Positions 9,372 to 18,173 of a stretch of 25,497 bases of DNA are shown piece by piece. The DNA is from Pyronema omphalodes. Taxonomy: Eukaryota; Ascomycota; Pezizomycetes; Pezizales; Pyronemataceae. The notes beneath the pieces were generated by a model, which did no database searches, was not told the DNA's origin, and saw nothing but the letters and a program-made list of their open reading frames with translations. Location: NCBI GenBank assembly GCA_024516155.1, contig JAJJXM010000167.1, positions 1 through 25,497 of the forward strand, written 5' to 3'. Position numbers and translations under genes: made by a program. The first letter of the stretch is position 1. Every line of letters begins with the position of its first letter.

Positions 9372-10255
9372 ATGCTTCTAAGAACATGAATTCACTGTCC
9401 CTACGCGACGAGCGACTGAAGGCCAACAAACTAACCAAGTCCCACTACGAAGACATTGATATTGACGACGCCCTGGCCTCGGCCTTTCTCGCCAAAGTAA
9501 CTATAAACGATCCCGACGAGGCCATAGGTCCCGATCTGCTTGACGGCGACCCAACCTCTTACCCCGCAGCCATGAAGAGCGCCGACCGGGACAACTTGAG
9601 AACTGCGATGCAAGAAGAATGGAACTCTTTACTGATAAACGAAACCTTCCAGGCTTTCAAATCACATGACAATGCAGAGCCTCTCCGACCAGTGTTATCG
9701 CCTGATGCATCCGACAATCAAACAGCCTACAACGGCATCGCCGTTCCCTTTGGATGCAAGCCCTTGAAATGTCGATGGATTTACAAAACCAAATGCAACA
9801 TTGACGGCAGCACAAAGTTCAAGGCCCGACTGGTTATAACAGGTTACGAGCAAGTTCCAGGAATCGATTATGATGAGACATATGCACCTGTCTCGAAGCT
9901 AAGTACTCTACGTTACCTGCTAAGCTTATCAGCAACCAGGGGGTGGTCAGTCGATCAAATGGATGTTGTCACGGCCTTCCTCAATCCAGCCATTGACAAC
10001 GACAGGACTTTCATGTCCATGCCTCCTGGCATCGAATGGCTCGACAAACGTCTATCAAAAACATCGACGGTCCTCCTGCTGAAAGCCCTGTACGGCCTAA
10101 AACAGGCACCCCGATTATGGTGGGCCCAGATTAATGACTTCCTCATGAAGCAAGATTTCCGACAGGCACAGGCCGACTCCAACCTCTACCTCATGAAGGA
10201 CGCATTTCTACTCTTATATGTCGATGATATCTTGATCTTCAATCTGACAAAATAA
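9372..10255 (+). CDS. Copia reverse transcriptase, main part
   Basis: RNA-directed DNA polymerase of the copia type. A linker of about 85 residues leads to the RT block: WIYKTKCNIDG, ARLVITGYEQ, YAPVSKLSTLR, VDQMDVVTAFLNP (first catalytic Asp) and LYGLKQAPRLWW, with the catalytic YVDDILIF near 10217-10240. The first ATG is at 9386, but the frame is better read as continuing from integrase by splicing at 9371/9372. The frame stops at TAA 10253-10255 in the middle of the RT domain; the next segment is in the same frame, so this is a single nonsense change. Confidence 0.92.
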
Positions 10256-10258
10256 AGG

Positions 10259-11233
10259 ATGGGCGACAACATCAAGAAGGCCCTCAGTGCTCGCTTGAAA
10301 ATGACAGATCTCGGAAAAGCGACGCGTTTTCTCGGCCTAGAACTAGAATACTTGCCTGACGGAAGCATTGCCATCTCGCAGAAGCATTACATTGAGGGGG
10401 TGATTGCCAGATACGGTCTTCTTGAGGCCGCACCCACCTCTTCCCCGATGGACATTCATGTTGATCTTGAGAATACTGACTGCGAAGACAAGACCACTGA
10501 TGAACAGCAAAAACGCCTGTATCCATCAATGGTCGGATCACTGATGTACGCAGCAATCGGAACTGGTCCTGACATCGCCTTCGCGGTGTCTGCCCTCAGC
10601 CGATACAATCAGTCGCCTCTAGCCATGCACATGACCGCTGCGAAGAGGGTCATCCGATACTTGAAAGGTACGAAAAATTTGTCAATTATCTACAAGCGTA
10701 ACAACGACATACCGCAGGAGCGTTTGCGACTATTCTCCGACAGCGACTGGGCCGGCAGTACAGCCGATCGGAAAAGCGTCGGGGGGTGCGTAGTCCTTGC
10801 GCCAGGAGCGGACGGGCCGATCCACTGGAGCTCAAAGAAGCAGTCCGTCATCACCCTCTCCACTCTTGAAGCCGAGTACATTGCATGCAGCAATGCGACC
10901 CGTGAAGCGATCTGGTTTCGCCTATTGATGGACGACACCGAAGCCTGGGATAACAAAGTGCCGACCTTGGTCCGTTGCGACAACATGGGAGCACTTCGCC
11001 TCCTTCAGACCGGCGTCATTAAGGCGAAAACAAAACACATCGATGTGGAGTTTCACCACTCGATCGACGAAGCTAGAAAGGGAACGGTATCATTCGAATA
11101 CCTTGCGTCCAAAGAAAATGTCGCAGATGTCCTCACTAAACCGCTCCCCGGACCAACACACGCGTTGGCCGTGAAACTTCTAGGGATGGAAACGCTGAGT
11201 AATAATTATGGTTATGGATTTGGTTTGAATTAA
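10259..11233 (+). CDS. Copia RT C-terminal part and RNase H
   Basis: Continuation of pol in the frame of the preceding segment, separated by one TAA. It starts with the RT thumb region (MTDLGKATRFLGLELEY). RNase H follows with FSDSDWAG near 10735, TLEAEYIACS near 10865, VRCDNMGAL near 10972 and the C-terminal block KTKHIDVEFHH and NVADVLTKPLPG. It degrades the RNA strand of the hybrid during reverse transcription. The natural pol stop is TAA at 11231-11233; all four RNase H motif regions are present. Confidence 0.92.
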   Translation: MGDNIKKALSARLKMTDLGKATRFLGLELEYLPDGSIAISQKHYIEGVIARYGLLEAAPTSSPMDIHVDLENTDCEDKTTDEQQKRLYPSMVGSLMYAAIGTGPDIAFAVSALSRYNQSPLAMHMTAAKRVIRYLKGTKNLSIIYKRNNDIPQERLRLFSDSDWAGSTADRKSVGGCVVLAPGADGPIHWSSKKQSVITLSTLEAEYIACSNATREAIWFRLLMDDTEAWDNKVPTLVRCDNMGALRLLQTGVIKAKTKHIDVEFHHSIDEARKGTVSFEYLASKENVADVLTKPLPGPTHALAVKLLGMETLSNNYGYGFGLN

Positions 11234-11459
11234 TAAGTGTGTGTTTGTGATTGAAGTATGGCTACTGATTGCTGAAAATGATGATGATTGAATTGTGTTG
11301 TTTTTACTTGGGTTGTTCGTCTTATGGGTTTTCACTGCCTCTTTTATGGATAATTGGGTATTTTCTTTTTCTATGGTATTGTTCTTGTTTTCTGTTATGA
11401 TGGATTGTTATTTCTTCTTATTATGATGTTTGTAGGACCCGTCCTTAGACGAGGGGGTG
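11234..11459 (+). other. Copia 3' untranslated region and polypurine tract
   Basis: This is T-rich sequence without coding signal, ending in the purine-rich gacgagggggtg immediately before the LTR, the expected plus-strand primer position (about 11448-11459). Confidence 0.75.
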
Positions 11460-11620
11460 TGTTGAAGTGCGCCTAAGGCCCTAGTGCTTAGGTGGAGGTG
11501 GACCACTCTCTATGTATAGGCACTCGCTTGCCCGTCTATGCCTGACTCCTCACGCTCGTTAATACATTCGGTCTCCACCTCCACTTTCTTCTTCTCCTCG
11601 TGCCTGTGAGACCTTCGACA
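11460..11620 (+). repeat. Copia 3' LTR (161 bp)
   Basis: Begins TGTTGAAG directly after the polypurine tract and ends CTTCGACA, a 7 of 8 inverted pair. Short LTRs are usual for copia elements. It contains an 11-bp perfect inverted repeat (11492-11502 with 11574-11584), a 6-bp CCTAAG/CTTAGG hairpin near the 5' end, and an AT-rich tatgtata near 11511. The following five bases, ctaag, are the candidate target duplication. Confidence 0.85.
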
Positions 11621-11904
11621 CTAAGGTTATAAGTATTCCAGGTTTTTATCAGCGGCAGTGGTATGTTCCTCGAGGTATGGCTGCGCATTGGAAACCGCAG
11701 TCATTGATCAGAAACAGACACACCTCGGGGGCTGCCCTGGGTTTCCCCGCCGTAGATGACGCTGGCTTTTTCCCTGGCCCCCCATTATCCTACTTCATGC
11801 GGGAAGTGGATGAAGGGTGGTTAGTAATAGCTCTCGCCTTTGGCTTGAGTTATTACTTAGGTTAGAATCCCCATTGTTCTTAGATGTCTTATAGGGGTAG
11901 GGTA
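11621..11904. other. Unassigned sequence between copia and gypsy C
   Basis: About 280 bp lie between the copia LTR and the left LTR of element C. A 62-codon plus-strand frame from ATG 11677 to 11865 ends in a hydrophobic stretch (WLVIALAFGLSYYLG), but I recognise no family and do not call it a gene. It may be host sequence or an older element fragment. Confidence 0.4.
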
Positions 11905-12223
11905 TGACACACCCTTCGTCCCATCGTGACCCCCAAAACTCACTGAAACAGATAAGAAACATATACAAATCGCAGACAAAACATAAGCAAAACATAATTC
12001 AAACATAATCCAAAACATAATACGAAACCCTATTTCAAACATAGCGGAAACCCTCCTCGTTCCATCGCGAACTTACCCCCTCGTCCCTCGCCTAAACCCT
12101 GACCACACCTTCTCGCTTGAGCCCTAAGGGTGACATAAGCCATCCCCAATGTCACGCCTACGAACCACAGCCCGGCTGTGGTTACAATTCCTCCCAGAAG
12201 CATATCCTTAGCGGTCCGTGACA
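11905..12223 (-). repeat. 3' LTR of gypsy C (319 bp)
   Basis: On the plus strand it runs from TGACACACCC to GGTCCGTGACA. It is the partner of 18685-19003. It holds a near-perfect palindrome at 12163-12183 and a GTGACAT/ATGTCAC inverted pair just before it. A frame of about 58 codons on the minus strand is present in both LTR copies, probably by chance. Confidence 0.93.
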
Positions 12224-12868
12224 GTGGCTCCCCCCTCCAGGCCAAGACTCGGACGTGGCTGGTCTGGGGTTCTCTGTGGGGACGAGGGCGGGCTTGTTGC
12301 TGGCAACGGTGATTGCGTTTCTGGCGGTGGTGTCTACCGGATAGTCGTTGGCGGCAAGGAGAGTTCCCCCCATAATCAGAGCTGCGGTGTTCCCGCAATG
12401 AGGACCCCTCCATGGTGGCGGGGTGTTGTGCGGCGGTTGTGCTTCTTCTTTTTCAGTGGGCGGTCCGTAGAAGGAGAGGTTTATCGCGAGTCGTTCGGAG
12501 TCCCTGTTCGGGGACCCGAGGTGAACAGGGACATATCGCGTCTCCATCAAAGTCTTGCTCGAGGTTTCCGACGCCGGCTTGGGTACTGTTGGTGGCTGTT
12601 CACTGCTGGGGAGTTGTTGGTCCTTCTCCGGGATGGGAGTTGGTGCGTCCGGTGTCTGAGCGGGAGGTGATGAGGAGCGGGCTGGTGCGGTGGCGCTGCA
12701 TCTGGCTTCATGACCCTCCATGTTCACCAGGAACCCGCAGTAGTCGTCATAGCAAAAGGTCCAGTGTTGGGCATCGTGTGGGTGATACGTTGTTGTCGGT
12801 AGGGGGACATCCTGGGTGTCCCAGCCGCCGGAGTGCTGATCATTTTTGGTGTTTTTGGGGCTGGCCAT
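12182..12868 (-). CDS. ORF3 downstream of gypsy C pol, Cys/His-rich
   Basis: A 228-codon frame starting at ATG 12868 in an ideal context (ACCATGG), overlapping the last 29 nt of pol and ending at 12182, about 40 nt inside the 3' LTR. Near its start it has HWTFCYDDYCGFL followed by NMEGHEARC, a possible C-x4-C-x8-H-x3-C metal-binding motif, then a long Pro/Ser/Glu-rich region. I recall similar CYDDxC segments after pol in Agaricomycete chromoviruses, usually annotated as hypothetical proteins; that is memory, not a search. It could be an independent ORF or a frameshifted tail of pol. It has no in-frame stop although pol has eight. Confidence 0.6.
   Translation of the reverse strand: MASPKNTKNDQHSGGWDTQDVPLPTTTYHPHDAQHWTFCYDDYCGFLVNMEGHEARCSATAPARSSSPPAQTPDAPTPIPEKDQQLPSSEQPPTVPKPASETSSKTLMETRYVPVHLGSPNRDSERLAINLSFYGPPTEKEEAQPPHNTPPPWRGPHCGNTAALIMGGTLLAANDYPVDTTARNAITVASNKPALVPTENPRPATSESWPGGGSHCHGPLRICFWEEL
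12224..12241 (-). other. Polypurine tract of gypsy C
   Basis: On the minus strand, ctggaggggggagccac sits directly before the LTR start TGTCACGG. This is the expected primer site for plus-strand DNA synthesis. Confidence 0.8.
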
Positions 12869-13979
12869 GGTTCAACAACCTTGGGGCCGGTTTTTGTGGG
12901 TAGGCTGTATGGAATCGTCGCATGGCGTCGGGGGAGTTCGTGAAGTTTTCCGAGGTGTACCAAGTCAGATCGTGATCAGGGAATCCTGTCCACCGCACAC
13001 GATATTGGAGTCTATTTCGATGGTAGCGGGAATCAACTATCTCATCCACTTCCCATTCTCTTTTGTCTTCAATGATAATTGGTGGGGGAGGAGGCTGGAC
13101 GTGCCCGGGGATCGGTGTAAGAGTAGGTTCAGCCAGCTCAAGCAATGATATGTGGAATACGGGATGTATCTTCACACTGGCGGGGAGGTCCAATTTATAT
13201 GCTCTCGTTGCCACGCTCTCGAGGATGGTGTATGGTCCGATCAGCTTGTAATCCAACTTGCTAGATGGGCGAGCTGTCTTCACCTTCCTCCTATGTAACC
13301 ACACCCTATCCCCCTCTCTCAACACAGGATCCGGGTGTGTATTCCGATTCGCCTGTTCTGCCTGGGCAGCCTGTGCATATCCGATTTCTGCCTGTAGTTC
13401 GCGGTGGAGGTCGGTAAGGGTTGAGACATACTTTGCCACCTCCGGAAACCCTCCCCTTACTCTTCCCAGACTGGGTGCAAACCGAGGATGGTGCCCATAG
13501 TTTGCGCAAAAGGGTGTAACTTTCGTCGTCTCGGATTGAGTGTTGTTATAGCAAAACTCAGCCATTAGGAGTAGTTTTTCCCAGTTATCCTGCTGGTAAA
13601 TGCAGTACGCCCGCAGGTACTGGTCGAGGGTAGCGTTTGTGCGTTCGGTCTGCCCATCAGTCTCCGGATGCAATGCGGTGCTGACCTTCCTAGTCGTCCC
13701 CATTGCCCCCATCACTGGTTTCCAAAACGTCGAGGTAAACAGCGACCCGCGGTCTGAGACGATATCATTAGGGTGTCCGTGGGCCCAAACCAAATGCCTC
13801 AGGAATCCATCCGCCAGTTCCCTCGGCCCCATCGTGTCCGTACAGGCTACGAAGTGAGGCATCTTTCTGAACCCATCCACAATTACCCATAGGGTGTTAT
13901 TTCCTCCTCCTGATGGAAGTCCGGCTATGAAATCCATGGACACCGAATACCACGGCGTCGCTGGTGGCTGTAAGGGCTT
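12840..13979 (-). pseudogene. pol: Gypsy C integrase core and chromodomain
   Basis: The frame opens after a TAG at 13982-13980 and the first Met is at 13943 (MSMDFIAGLP, first catalytic Asp). IVSDRGSLF near 13760 and ETDGQTERTN near 13660 supply the second Asp and the Glu of the DDE triad, so this half of integrase looks intact. A basic region (WLHRRKVKTARPSSKLDYKL) is followed by the chromodomain (REWEVDEIVDSRYH, LQYRVRWTGFPDHDLTWYTSEN) near 13075-12900. The frame ends TGA at 12842-12840 and overlaps ORF3. Confidence 0.92.
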
Positions 13980-14993
13980 CTAGAGCCCGAAGGGGGCATG
14001 CCTGACTGGCTTGATCCTTTCGCAGGCGTTGCAGTGCTCCACGTATCTGTTGACATATTGGCGTTGCTGGGGCCAAAAATAATTCACACTGAGGAGCTCC
14101 AAGGTCCTTGCCTGCCCTGGGTTTCCCGCAACGAGTGCGTCATTGTGGTCATGTAGGAGCCATAGCCGCAATTCATGGTCTTCTGGTATCCATATCAACC
14201 CCTCATACAGCAGCAACCCCTCTTGTTCTTCGCAAAGTCCCAATGCTACCTTCTGGTCTATTCTTTCCCCAGTCCGTAGTTTTCTTAATACCTCCTGTAT
14301 CTCCTGATCCTCCTTTGTTTTCCGTTTGATTTCCCTTAACAATCCCTCGTCGACTTGTATCTCCATGACCTCTGCAGAGCTGACCCAGGAGGTCTGCGAC
14401 GGCAAAAGGATTCGTTCCCTGTTCTGCCGGTGTTGCAGCTCCCCGTCCCAAGGAGAATCTCCCGATTCTCTCGATAGGATGTCGGGGTTTCCTGCAAGTT
14501 TGCCGGGTCGATAGGTTATCGCGAAGTGGTAGTTTGCTAACAGTTCCGTCCACCTTGCCTGCCGTAGGTTCAGGTCTTTCTTCATCGTCCAATATTCTAA
14601 GTTTTTATCGTCCGTTAATATAGTCATTTTGTGTGGGGTATTCTTGCAGTAGGTGCTCCATTTGTTTAATCCTTCCACGATGGCGAGGAGTTCCTTATCA
14701 TGTATATCGTAATTCAGTTCTGGGTCCTTTAGCTTGCGCGAGCAATATCCCAATGGGTGTAGGATGCCCAAGTCATCTGGCTGTGAGCAGACTGCACCGA
14801 TGACGCAGTCAGACACCTCTGTCTCCAGGGTTGAGTGTTTCGCGGGGTTAAAATGTGGTAGGATTGGTTCCGAAATCATTGCACGTTTTAGGTGTTCCAA
14901 TGCTGATTTACCCGCATCGTCCCATTTCCATGCTACATCCTTTCTTGTAAATTTCGTGAGAGGCACCGATAAACCTTCTGTAGAAGTTGGCAA
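13980..14993 (-). pseudogene. pol: Gypsy C RNase H and integrase zinc finger, damaged
   Basis: After a frameshift near 14985 this frame carries RT connection sequence (LTKFTRKDVAWKWDDAGK), RNase H (TLETEVSDCVIGAVCSQ, DKELLAIVEGLNKW, ILTDDKNLEYW) and the integrase HHCC region (HDHNDALVAGNPGQA, HCNACERIK). Two key residues have changed: the first RNase H Asp (ETDAS expected, ETEVS seen) and the second His of HHCC (GHPG expected, GNPG seen). It ends at TAG 13982-13980, after which integrase resumes in the same frame. Confidence 0.88.
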
Positions 14994-15861
14994 ACCCTAT
15001 GAAGCTCTGTATCCCCTTTACGTTTGTTTGGTCCCTCCATTCTGCCACTGCCCTTACCTTTTCCGGATCCATCCGTATCCCCGTCGGTGATTTGATATAT
15101 CCCAAATACTCTGTCTCAGCAGTGTGAAACTCGCATTTTCAGGCCATGAGCCTTAGTTTTACCTTATCCACCCGCTCCAAGACCTTCCTAACATGCTGTT
15201 GGTGTTGTTGTAGATCATCCGAGTAAATCAGGATGCCGTCGAGATATGCTAGATAGAAGATAGCCAGGTAGTCACTGTGGACCTCGTTCATCCACCTCTG
15301 GAAGGATGCAGGAGCGTTGGTAAGGCCGAATGGCATTACCAAATACTCGAAGAGACAGTATTTTGTTCAGAAAGCAGATTTCCATTCGTCCCCCCTTTTG
15401 ATCCAGAGGTTATGGTAGGCGTCACGCACGTCGAGTTTCGTATATATTTTTGCGTTGGATAGGCGGTCCAATGCTTCCCCTATCAACGGGAGGGGTGTGC
15501 TATCTTTCACTGTTATCTCGTTGAGTCCTCGATAGTCCACAAAGAGTCCCAGTGTGCCATCTTTCTGTTTTAGAAAATGTATCGGGGCCCCCGCCGGTGA
15601 TGTTGAGCGGCGTATCCATCCCTTCTCCAGACTAGTATCCAAGTATTCCCTCAACGTCCTCAGCTTTCCTTCGTCCAATGCTCGAAGGGGTTCGAATGGC
15701 GGAAACCCTCCTGTTACCAACGGAATCCGATGGTAGTGATGGCTGTGTGGGGGTCGCCCCGAAACCTGTTGCTTATCGAATACGTGCAGGAAGTCATGAT
15801 ATTCGGTTGCAACAATATCCTTGGCCGAGCGCGGGATCGGTTCCTGCCGTTGCGAGTTGGC
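14908..15861 (-). pseudogene. pol: Gypsy C reverse transcriptase, broken into segments
   Basis: One frame read through two TGA stops. The segment 15861-15370 has the pre-RT linker (TEYHDFLHVFDKQQ), RT block LEKGWIRRSTSPAGAPIHF, VDYRGLNEITVKD and TKLDVRDAYHNLWI; it stops at TGA 15369-15367, where SAFRTKYG would be expected. Segment 15366-15142 has [16 protein letters not shown] and [12 protein letters not shown]: the second catalytic Asp of YLDD is Gly. TGA 15141-15139 follows, then 15138-14908 has TEYLGYI and GFANFYRRFI before the frameshift. Stop positions fit CGA to TGA changes. Confidence 0.9.
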
Positions 15862-15864
15862 TCA

Positions 15865-16560
15865 ACCCGGGGGTGGTGGGATTTGAACGGGGTCATATTG
15901 CACGCCCTGCAGTGACCCTATAGCGGCGTGAGCGATCCAGTCGAAGGTCCCCTAGGCCTCTTCTTGTTCTTCCTCTTCTTCATCCTCTTCTTCCCCTCCT
16001 TCGGACTGCATTCGAAAAGGATCACTTTGTGCAACATGCTGGATCTCGTTCCGTTCCTCCTCGTTTTCTTCCCTCCCTTCGATCTGCATTCGAAGAGGAT
16101 CATTTTTTCCGTTATTTGGGATCCTTTTCCGTTCCTTTTCCCCATTGTCCCCCTTGTCCTGCATTCGAACAGGATAATCTTGTTTGTTATCTTGGATCCC
16201 TTTTGGTTCCTCCTCCTCCTGGTCCTCCTCGACCCGCATCCGAAACTGATGATTTTGTCTCTCCTCACAGGTCTCTTTTCGTTCCTCCTCTTCTTCATCC
16301 CTTCCCATGTCCTCAACGAACCTCTTTCGAAAAGGATCATTTTGTCCGCTGTCTTGGACCCTTCCTTGTTGCTCCTCTTCCTCCTCCCCTTCATGGTCCC
16401 CTTTGATCCTTCTTCACCACGGATTATCTTGTATTTTTTGTTTCTCCTTTCTTGTTCGATCGCCCCCGGGTCCCTCTCTCTCTTCCCATCTTTGGTACGT
16501 ACTAGTTTCGCATATTCTTTCTTCCCCGGCTGCGGCCTGCGCAGTGTCCAGTTGATACTG
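15865..16560 (-). pseudogene. Gypsy C protease-RT linker with acidic repeats
   Basis: Highly charged linker between protease and RT in the pol frame. Residues are mostly Glu, Asp, Lys, Arg and Gln, with a recurring block of the form DPxRMQ spaced 25-29 codons apart (see the tandem repeat at 16006-16345). The frame is broken by TGA 16416-16414 and TAG 15954-15952, and followed by TGA 15864-15862. A linker of this composition is not a standard pol domain. The plus strand here shows a 224-codon hydrophobic shadow frame that I reject. Confidence 0.72.
16006..16345 (-). repeat. In-frame tandem repeat inside gypsy C pol
   Basis: The plus-strand core ctgcattcgaa-aggat-a-ttttgt recurs near 16006, 16084, 16159, 16234 and 16321 with spacings 78, 75, 75 and 87 nt. 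All are multiples of three, so the array keeps the reading frame. Copies have diverged considerably. Confidence 0.8.
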
Positions 16561-16977
16561 TCAAATCGCGGCGTCTTCCGTTACCATGGTCGTGTGAGGT
16601 GATGTCCCTAGGCACCTCTTAGCGCAAAGCGCCGAGTCAAACGTGACTCTTCCCTCATTCCAGTCGAAACCAGGGTAGTGCATCCGGAGCCATGGAAGCC
16701 CCACAATGATAGGTGAGTTTCCGATCGTGATACAGTGCAGTCGGATATCCTCCTGATGGTTGTTGATCTGTAGTTTTTCCATAGCTTCGTGGGTGACTGG
16801 TCCACTGGCTATCTCTCGTCCGTCCACTGCCAACACTCTTCGTGGGACGTCCTTTCTTCCCAACGTAATCCAAACCCGTTCCCCATACTCCTTGTCGATG
16901 AAGTTCTCCGTTGCTCCACAGTCAACCATGGCCGTCGTGGTGTGTTCTCGATTATCTTTTCCTTTTATTACTACTTT
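16561..16977 (-). pseudogene. Gypsy C aspartic protease
   Basis: Retropepsin with AMVDCGATENFIDKEYG (active site, DCGA as in element A) near 16930-16890 and the second conserved block SPIIVGLPWLRMHYP near 16715-16675. It is bounded by TGA 16980-16978 upstream and TGA 16563-16561 downstream, both in the pol frame and both explicable as CGA to TGA. Pol is entered from gag by -1 slippage at 17115-17109; about 43 codons lie between the slip site and the first TGA. Confidence 0.88.
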
Positions 16978-17066
16978 TCAAATGATCTTTCCGTCTCGCC
17001 AGTATGGTCCTGCACTCAATATTATGTAGGCTGGTTCCGGATTCACTGGTTCGGCGGAACTCTTTG

Positions 17067-17115
17067 TCCCCAGGAGTCCACCTTGTTCTTTTACTCCTGG
17101 GGATCCTCTTTTCCC
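17067..17115 (-). promoter_or_regulatory. Programmed -1 frameshift signal, gag/pol of gypsy C
   Basis: Gag codons acG GGA AAA give the heptamer GGGAAAA at 17115-17109. After a 5-nt spacer (gagga), an 11-bp perfect stem forms between TCCCCAGGAGT (17103-17093) and ACTCCTGGGGA (17077-17067), loop 15 nt. The gag stop TAA (17093-17091) sits at the top of the stem. Shifting -1 enters the pol frame. Heptamer, phase, spacer and stem all meet the standard description of a -1 frameshift site. Confidence 0.88.
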
Positions 17116-17552
17116 GTCCTCTCTTCGACTTGTTCCTCGTCAATGTTGGCCTCTGCCGCCCGGTACGGTTTCCGTTCTCCCATTTGTTCCTTGTGGGGGC
17201 ACTTCGCGGCGTAGATTCCCACCGTTCCGCAGTCAAAGCATTCGTTGTTTCTGCGTCGTTTCTCTTCCTCAGTCCTATCCCTAGGCTTGCCCCTCTGGGT
17301 AGCATCCAGCTCTATTGGCTCGGGTTCCGAGAAGGTCGACCCCTGGTGGCCGTTCTTTTGATTAACATTCTGGTACTGGGGCTCATATGGGTTTCGCAGA
17401 GTCCGGAAATCAAACAGCCGGATGTCCAATGCAATCGCCTTGTTTGCGAAATCGATTATTTTTGTTGGGCGGGTCTCGAGAATGGCTAGTTGTCTTTGCA
17501 CGTCCATATGAAGTGCTTCGCTGAACTGATCAATGTAGATCTCGTCGTTATA
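17091..17552 (-). pseudogene. gag: Gypsy C Gag, C-terminal part
   Basis: Same frame as the N-terminal part, after TGA 17555-17553. It contains the end of the capsid region (NDEIYIDQFSEALH) and a nucleocapsid-like knuckle CFDCGTVGIYAAKC near 17250-17205, in which the expected His is Ile, so zinc binding should be lost. Basic and acidic stretches follow. The end is GKEDPQE then TAA at 17093-17091, overlapping the frameshift signal. Confidence 0.87.
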
Positions 17553-18173
17553 TCACAGGTCCGCGATAATTCTCTGGAATTCGGCCCAGTATGCTGCGGC
17601 GTACCGAGTCCCTTGACGTACATTCTTGAATTTCCTTCTCGCCATCTCCCTTGAATCCGCCTCTTCAAATGCCCTTGTGACGGCAGTCTTCAACGCCTCC
17701 CAGGTGGTGTACGTGCTCCTTCCCTTTTCGATGGAGGGTTCAATCCATGACCAAGCATTTCCTCGACACCGCGAACTGGCGTAGTTGAGCCGTTTAATGT
17801 CACTGTCGAATCTGTTTGGTTCACAGTTAAACTTCAATTCACACTCAGTCAGGAATGCCCAAAGCTTTGTCCTCTCGCTGTGGTACAGTTTGGGGTCCTC
17901 AACCTTGGGGTTACTGGTCGGGAAGGGTCTGTAGGTGAGTTGTTGGAACAATTGTTGGAGTTGTTCCTGGGTCATCACGACTGAGGGTGGTGTCATACTA
18001 CTCGTTCCCTGCTGGGAGGCCATTGGTGATCGTAGGTCCCCGGGGATGTGTGCCGGTCCCAGTGAATCCGGAGTCTGTGGGCGGGATAGGTGCTCAGGGG
18101 TTACTGGGCTCGCTGGACCGGTTGCTTCCCTTTCGATGACCGCTCTCAGCTCTTGCAATCGGAATGGATCCAC
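17553..18173 (-). pseudogene. gag: Gypsy C Gag, N-terminal part
   Basis: A 206-codon frame from GTG 18173 (protein start DPFRLQELRAVIE) to TGA 17555-17553. The start context is ACCGTGG; an ATG here would be an ideal start, and a TAA lies just upstream in frame, so the original start codon was probably ATG and has mutated. Features are a Pro/Ser-rich N-terminal region, a Gln-rich turn (TQEQLQQLFQQL) and a Retrotrans_gag capsid domain (PKLYHSERTKLWAFL, RGNAWSWIEPSIE, EFQRIIADL). Gag resumes after the stop in the same frame. Confidence 0.88.

Larger units (their letters stand above)
6580..11620 (+). mobile_element. Ty1/copia element, 5' end removed by gypsy insertion
   Basis: The order gag, protease, integrase, RT, RNase H defines Ty1/copia. 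The 5' LTR and gag start are missing here because gypsy B interrupts gag; they should lie beyond the left edge. The 3' LTR is complete. The frame has stops at 7221 (TGA), 7356 (TGA) and 10253 (TAA), and a 392-nt intron-like segment. Catalytic motifs are otherwise preserved, suggesting moderate age. Confidence 0.93.

Noticed and set aside
12218..12903. Plus-strand frames of 150 and 163 codons
   Set aside because: Antisense shadows of ORF3 and the end of gypsy C pol.
16006..16345. CRISPR-like array
   Set aside because: The spaced repeats are divergent, in frame within pol and lack unique spacers of constant length.
15928..16602. 224-codon plus-strand frame that looks like a multi-pass membrane protein
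   Set aside because: It is the antisense of the acidic repeat linker of gypsy C pol; Glu/Lys codons read backwards give Phe/Leu.
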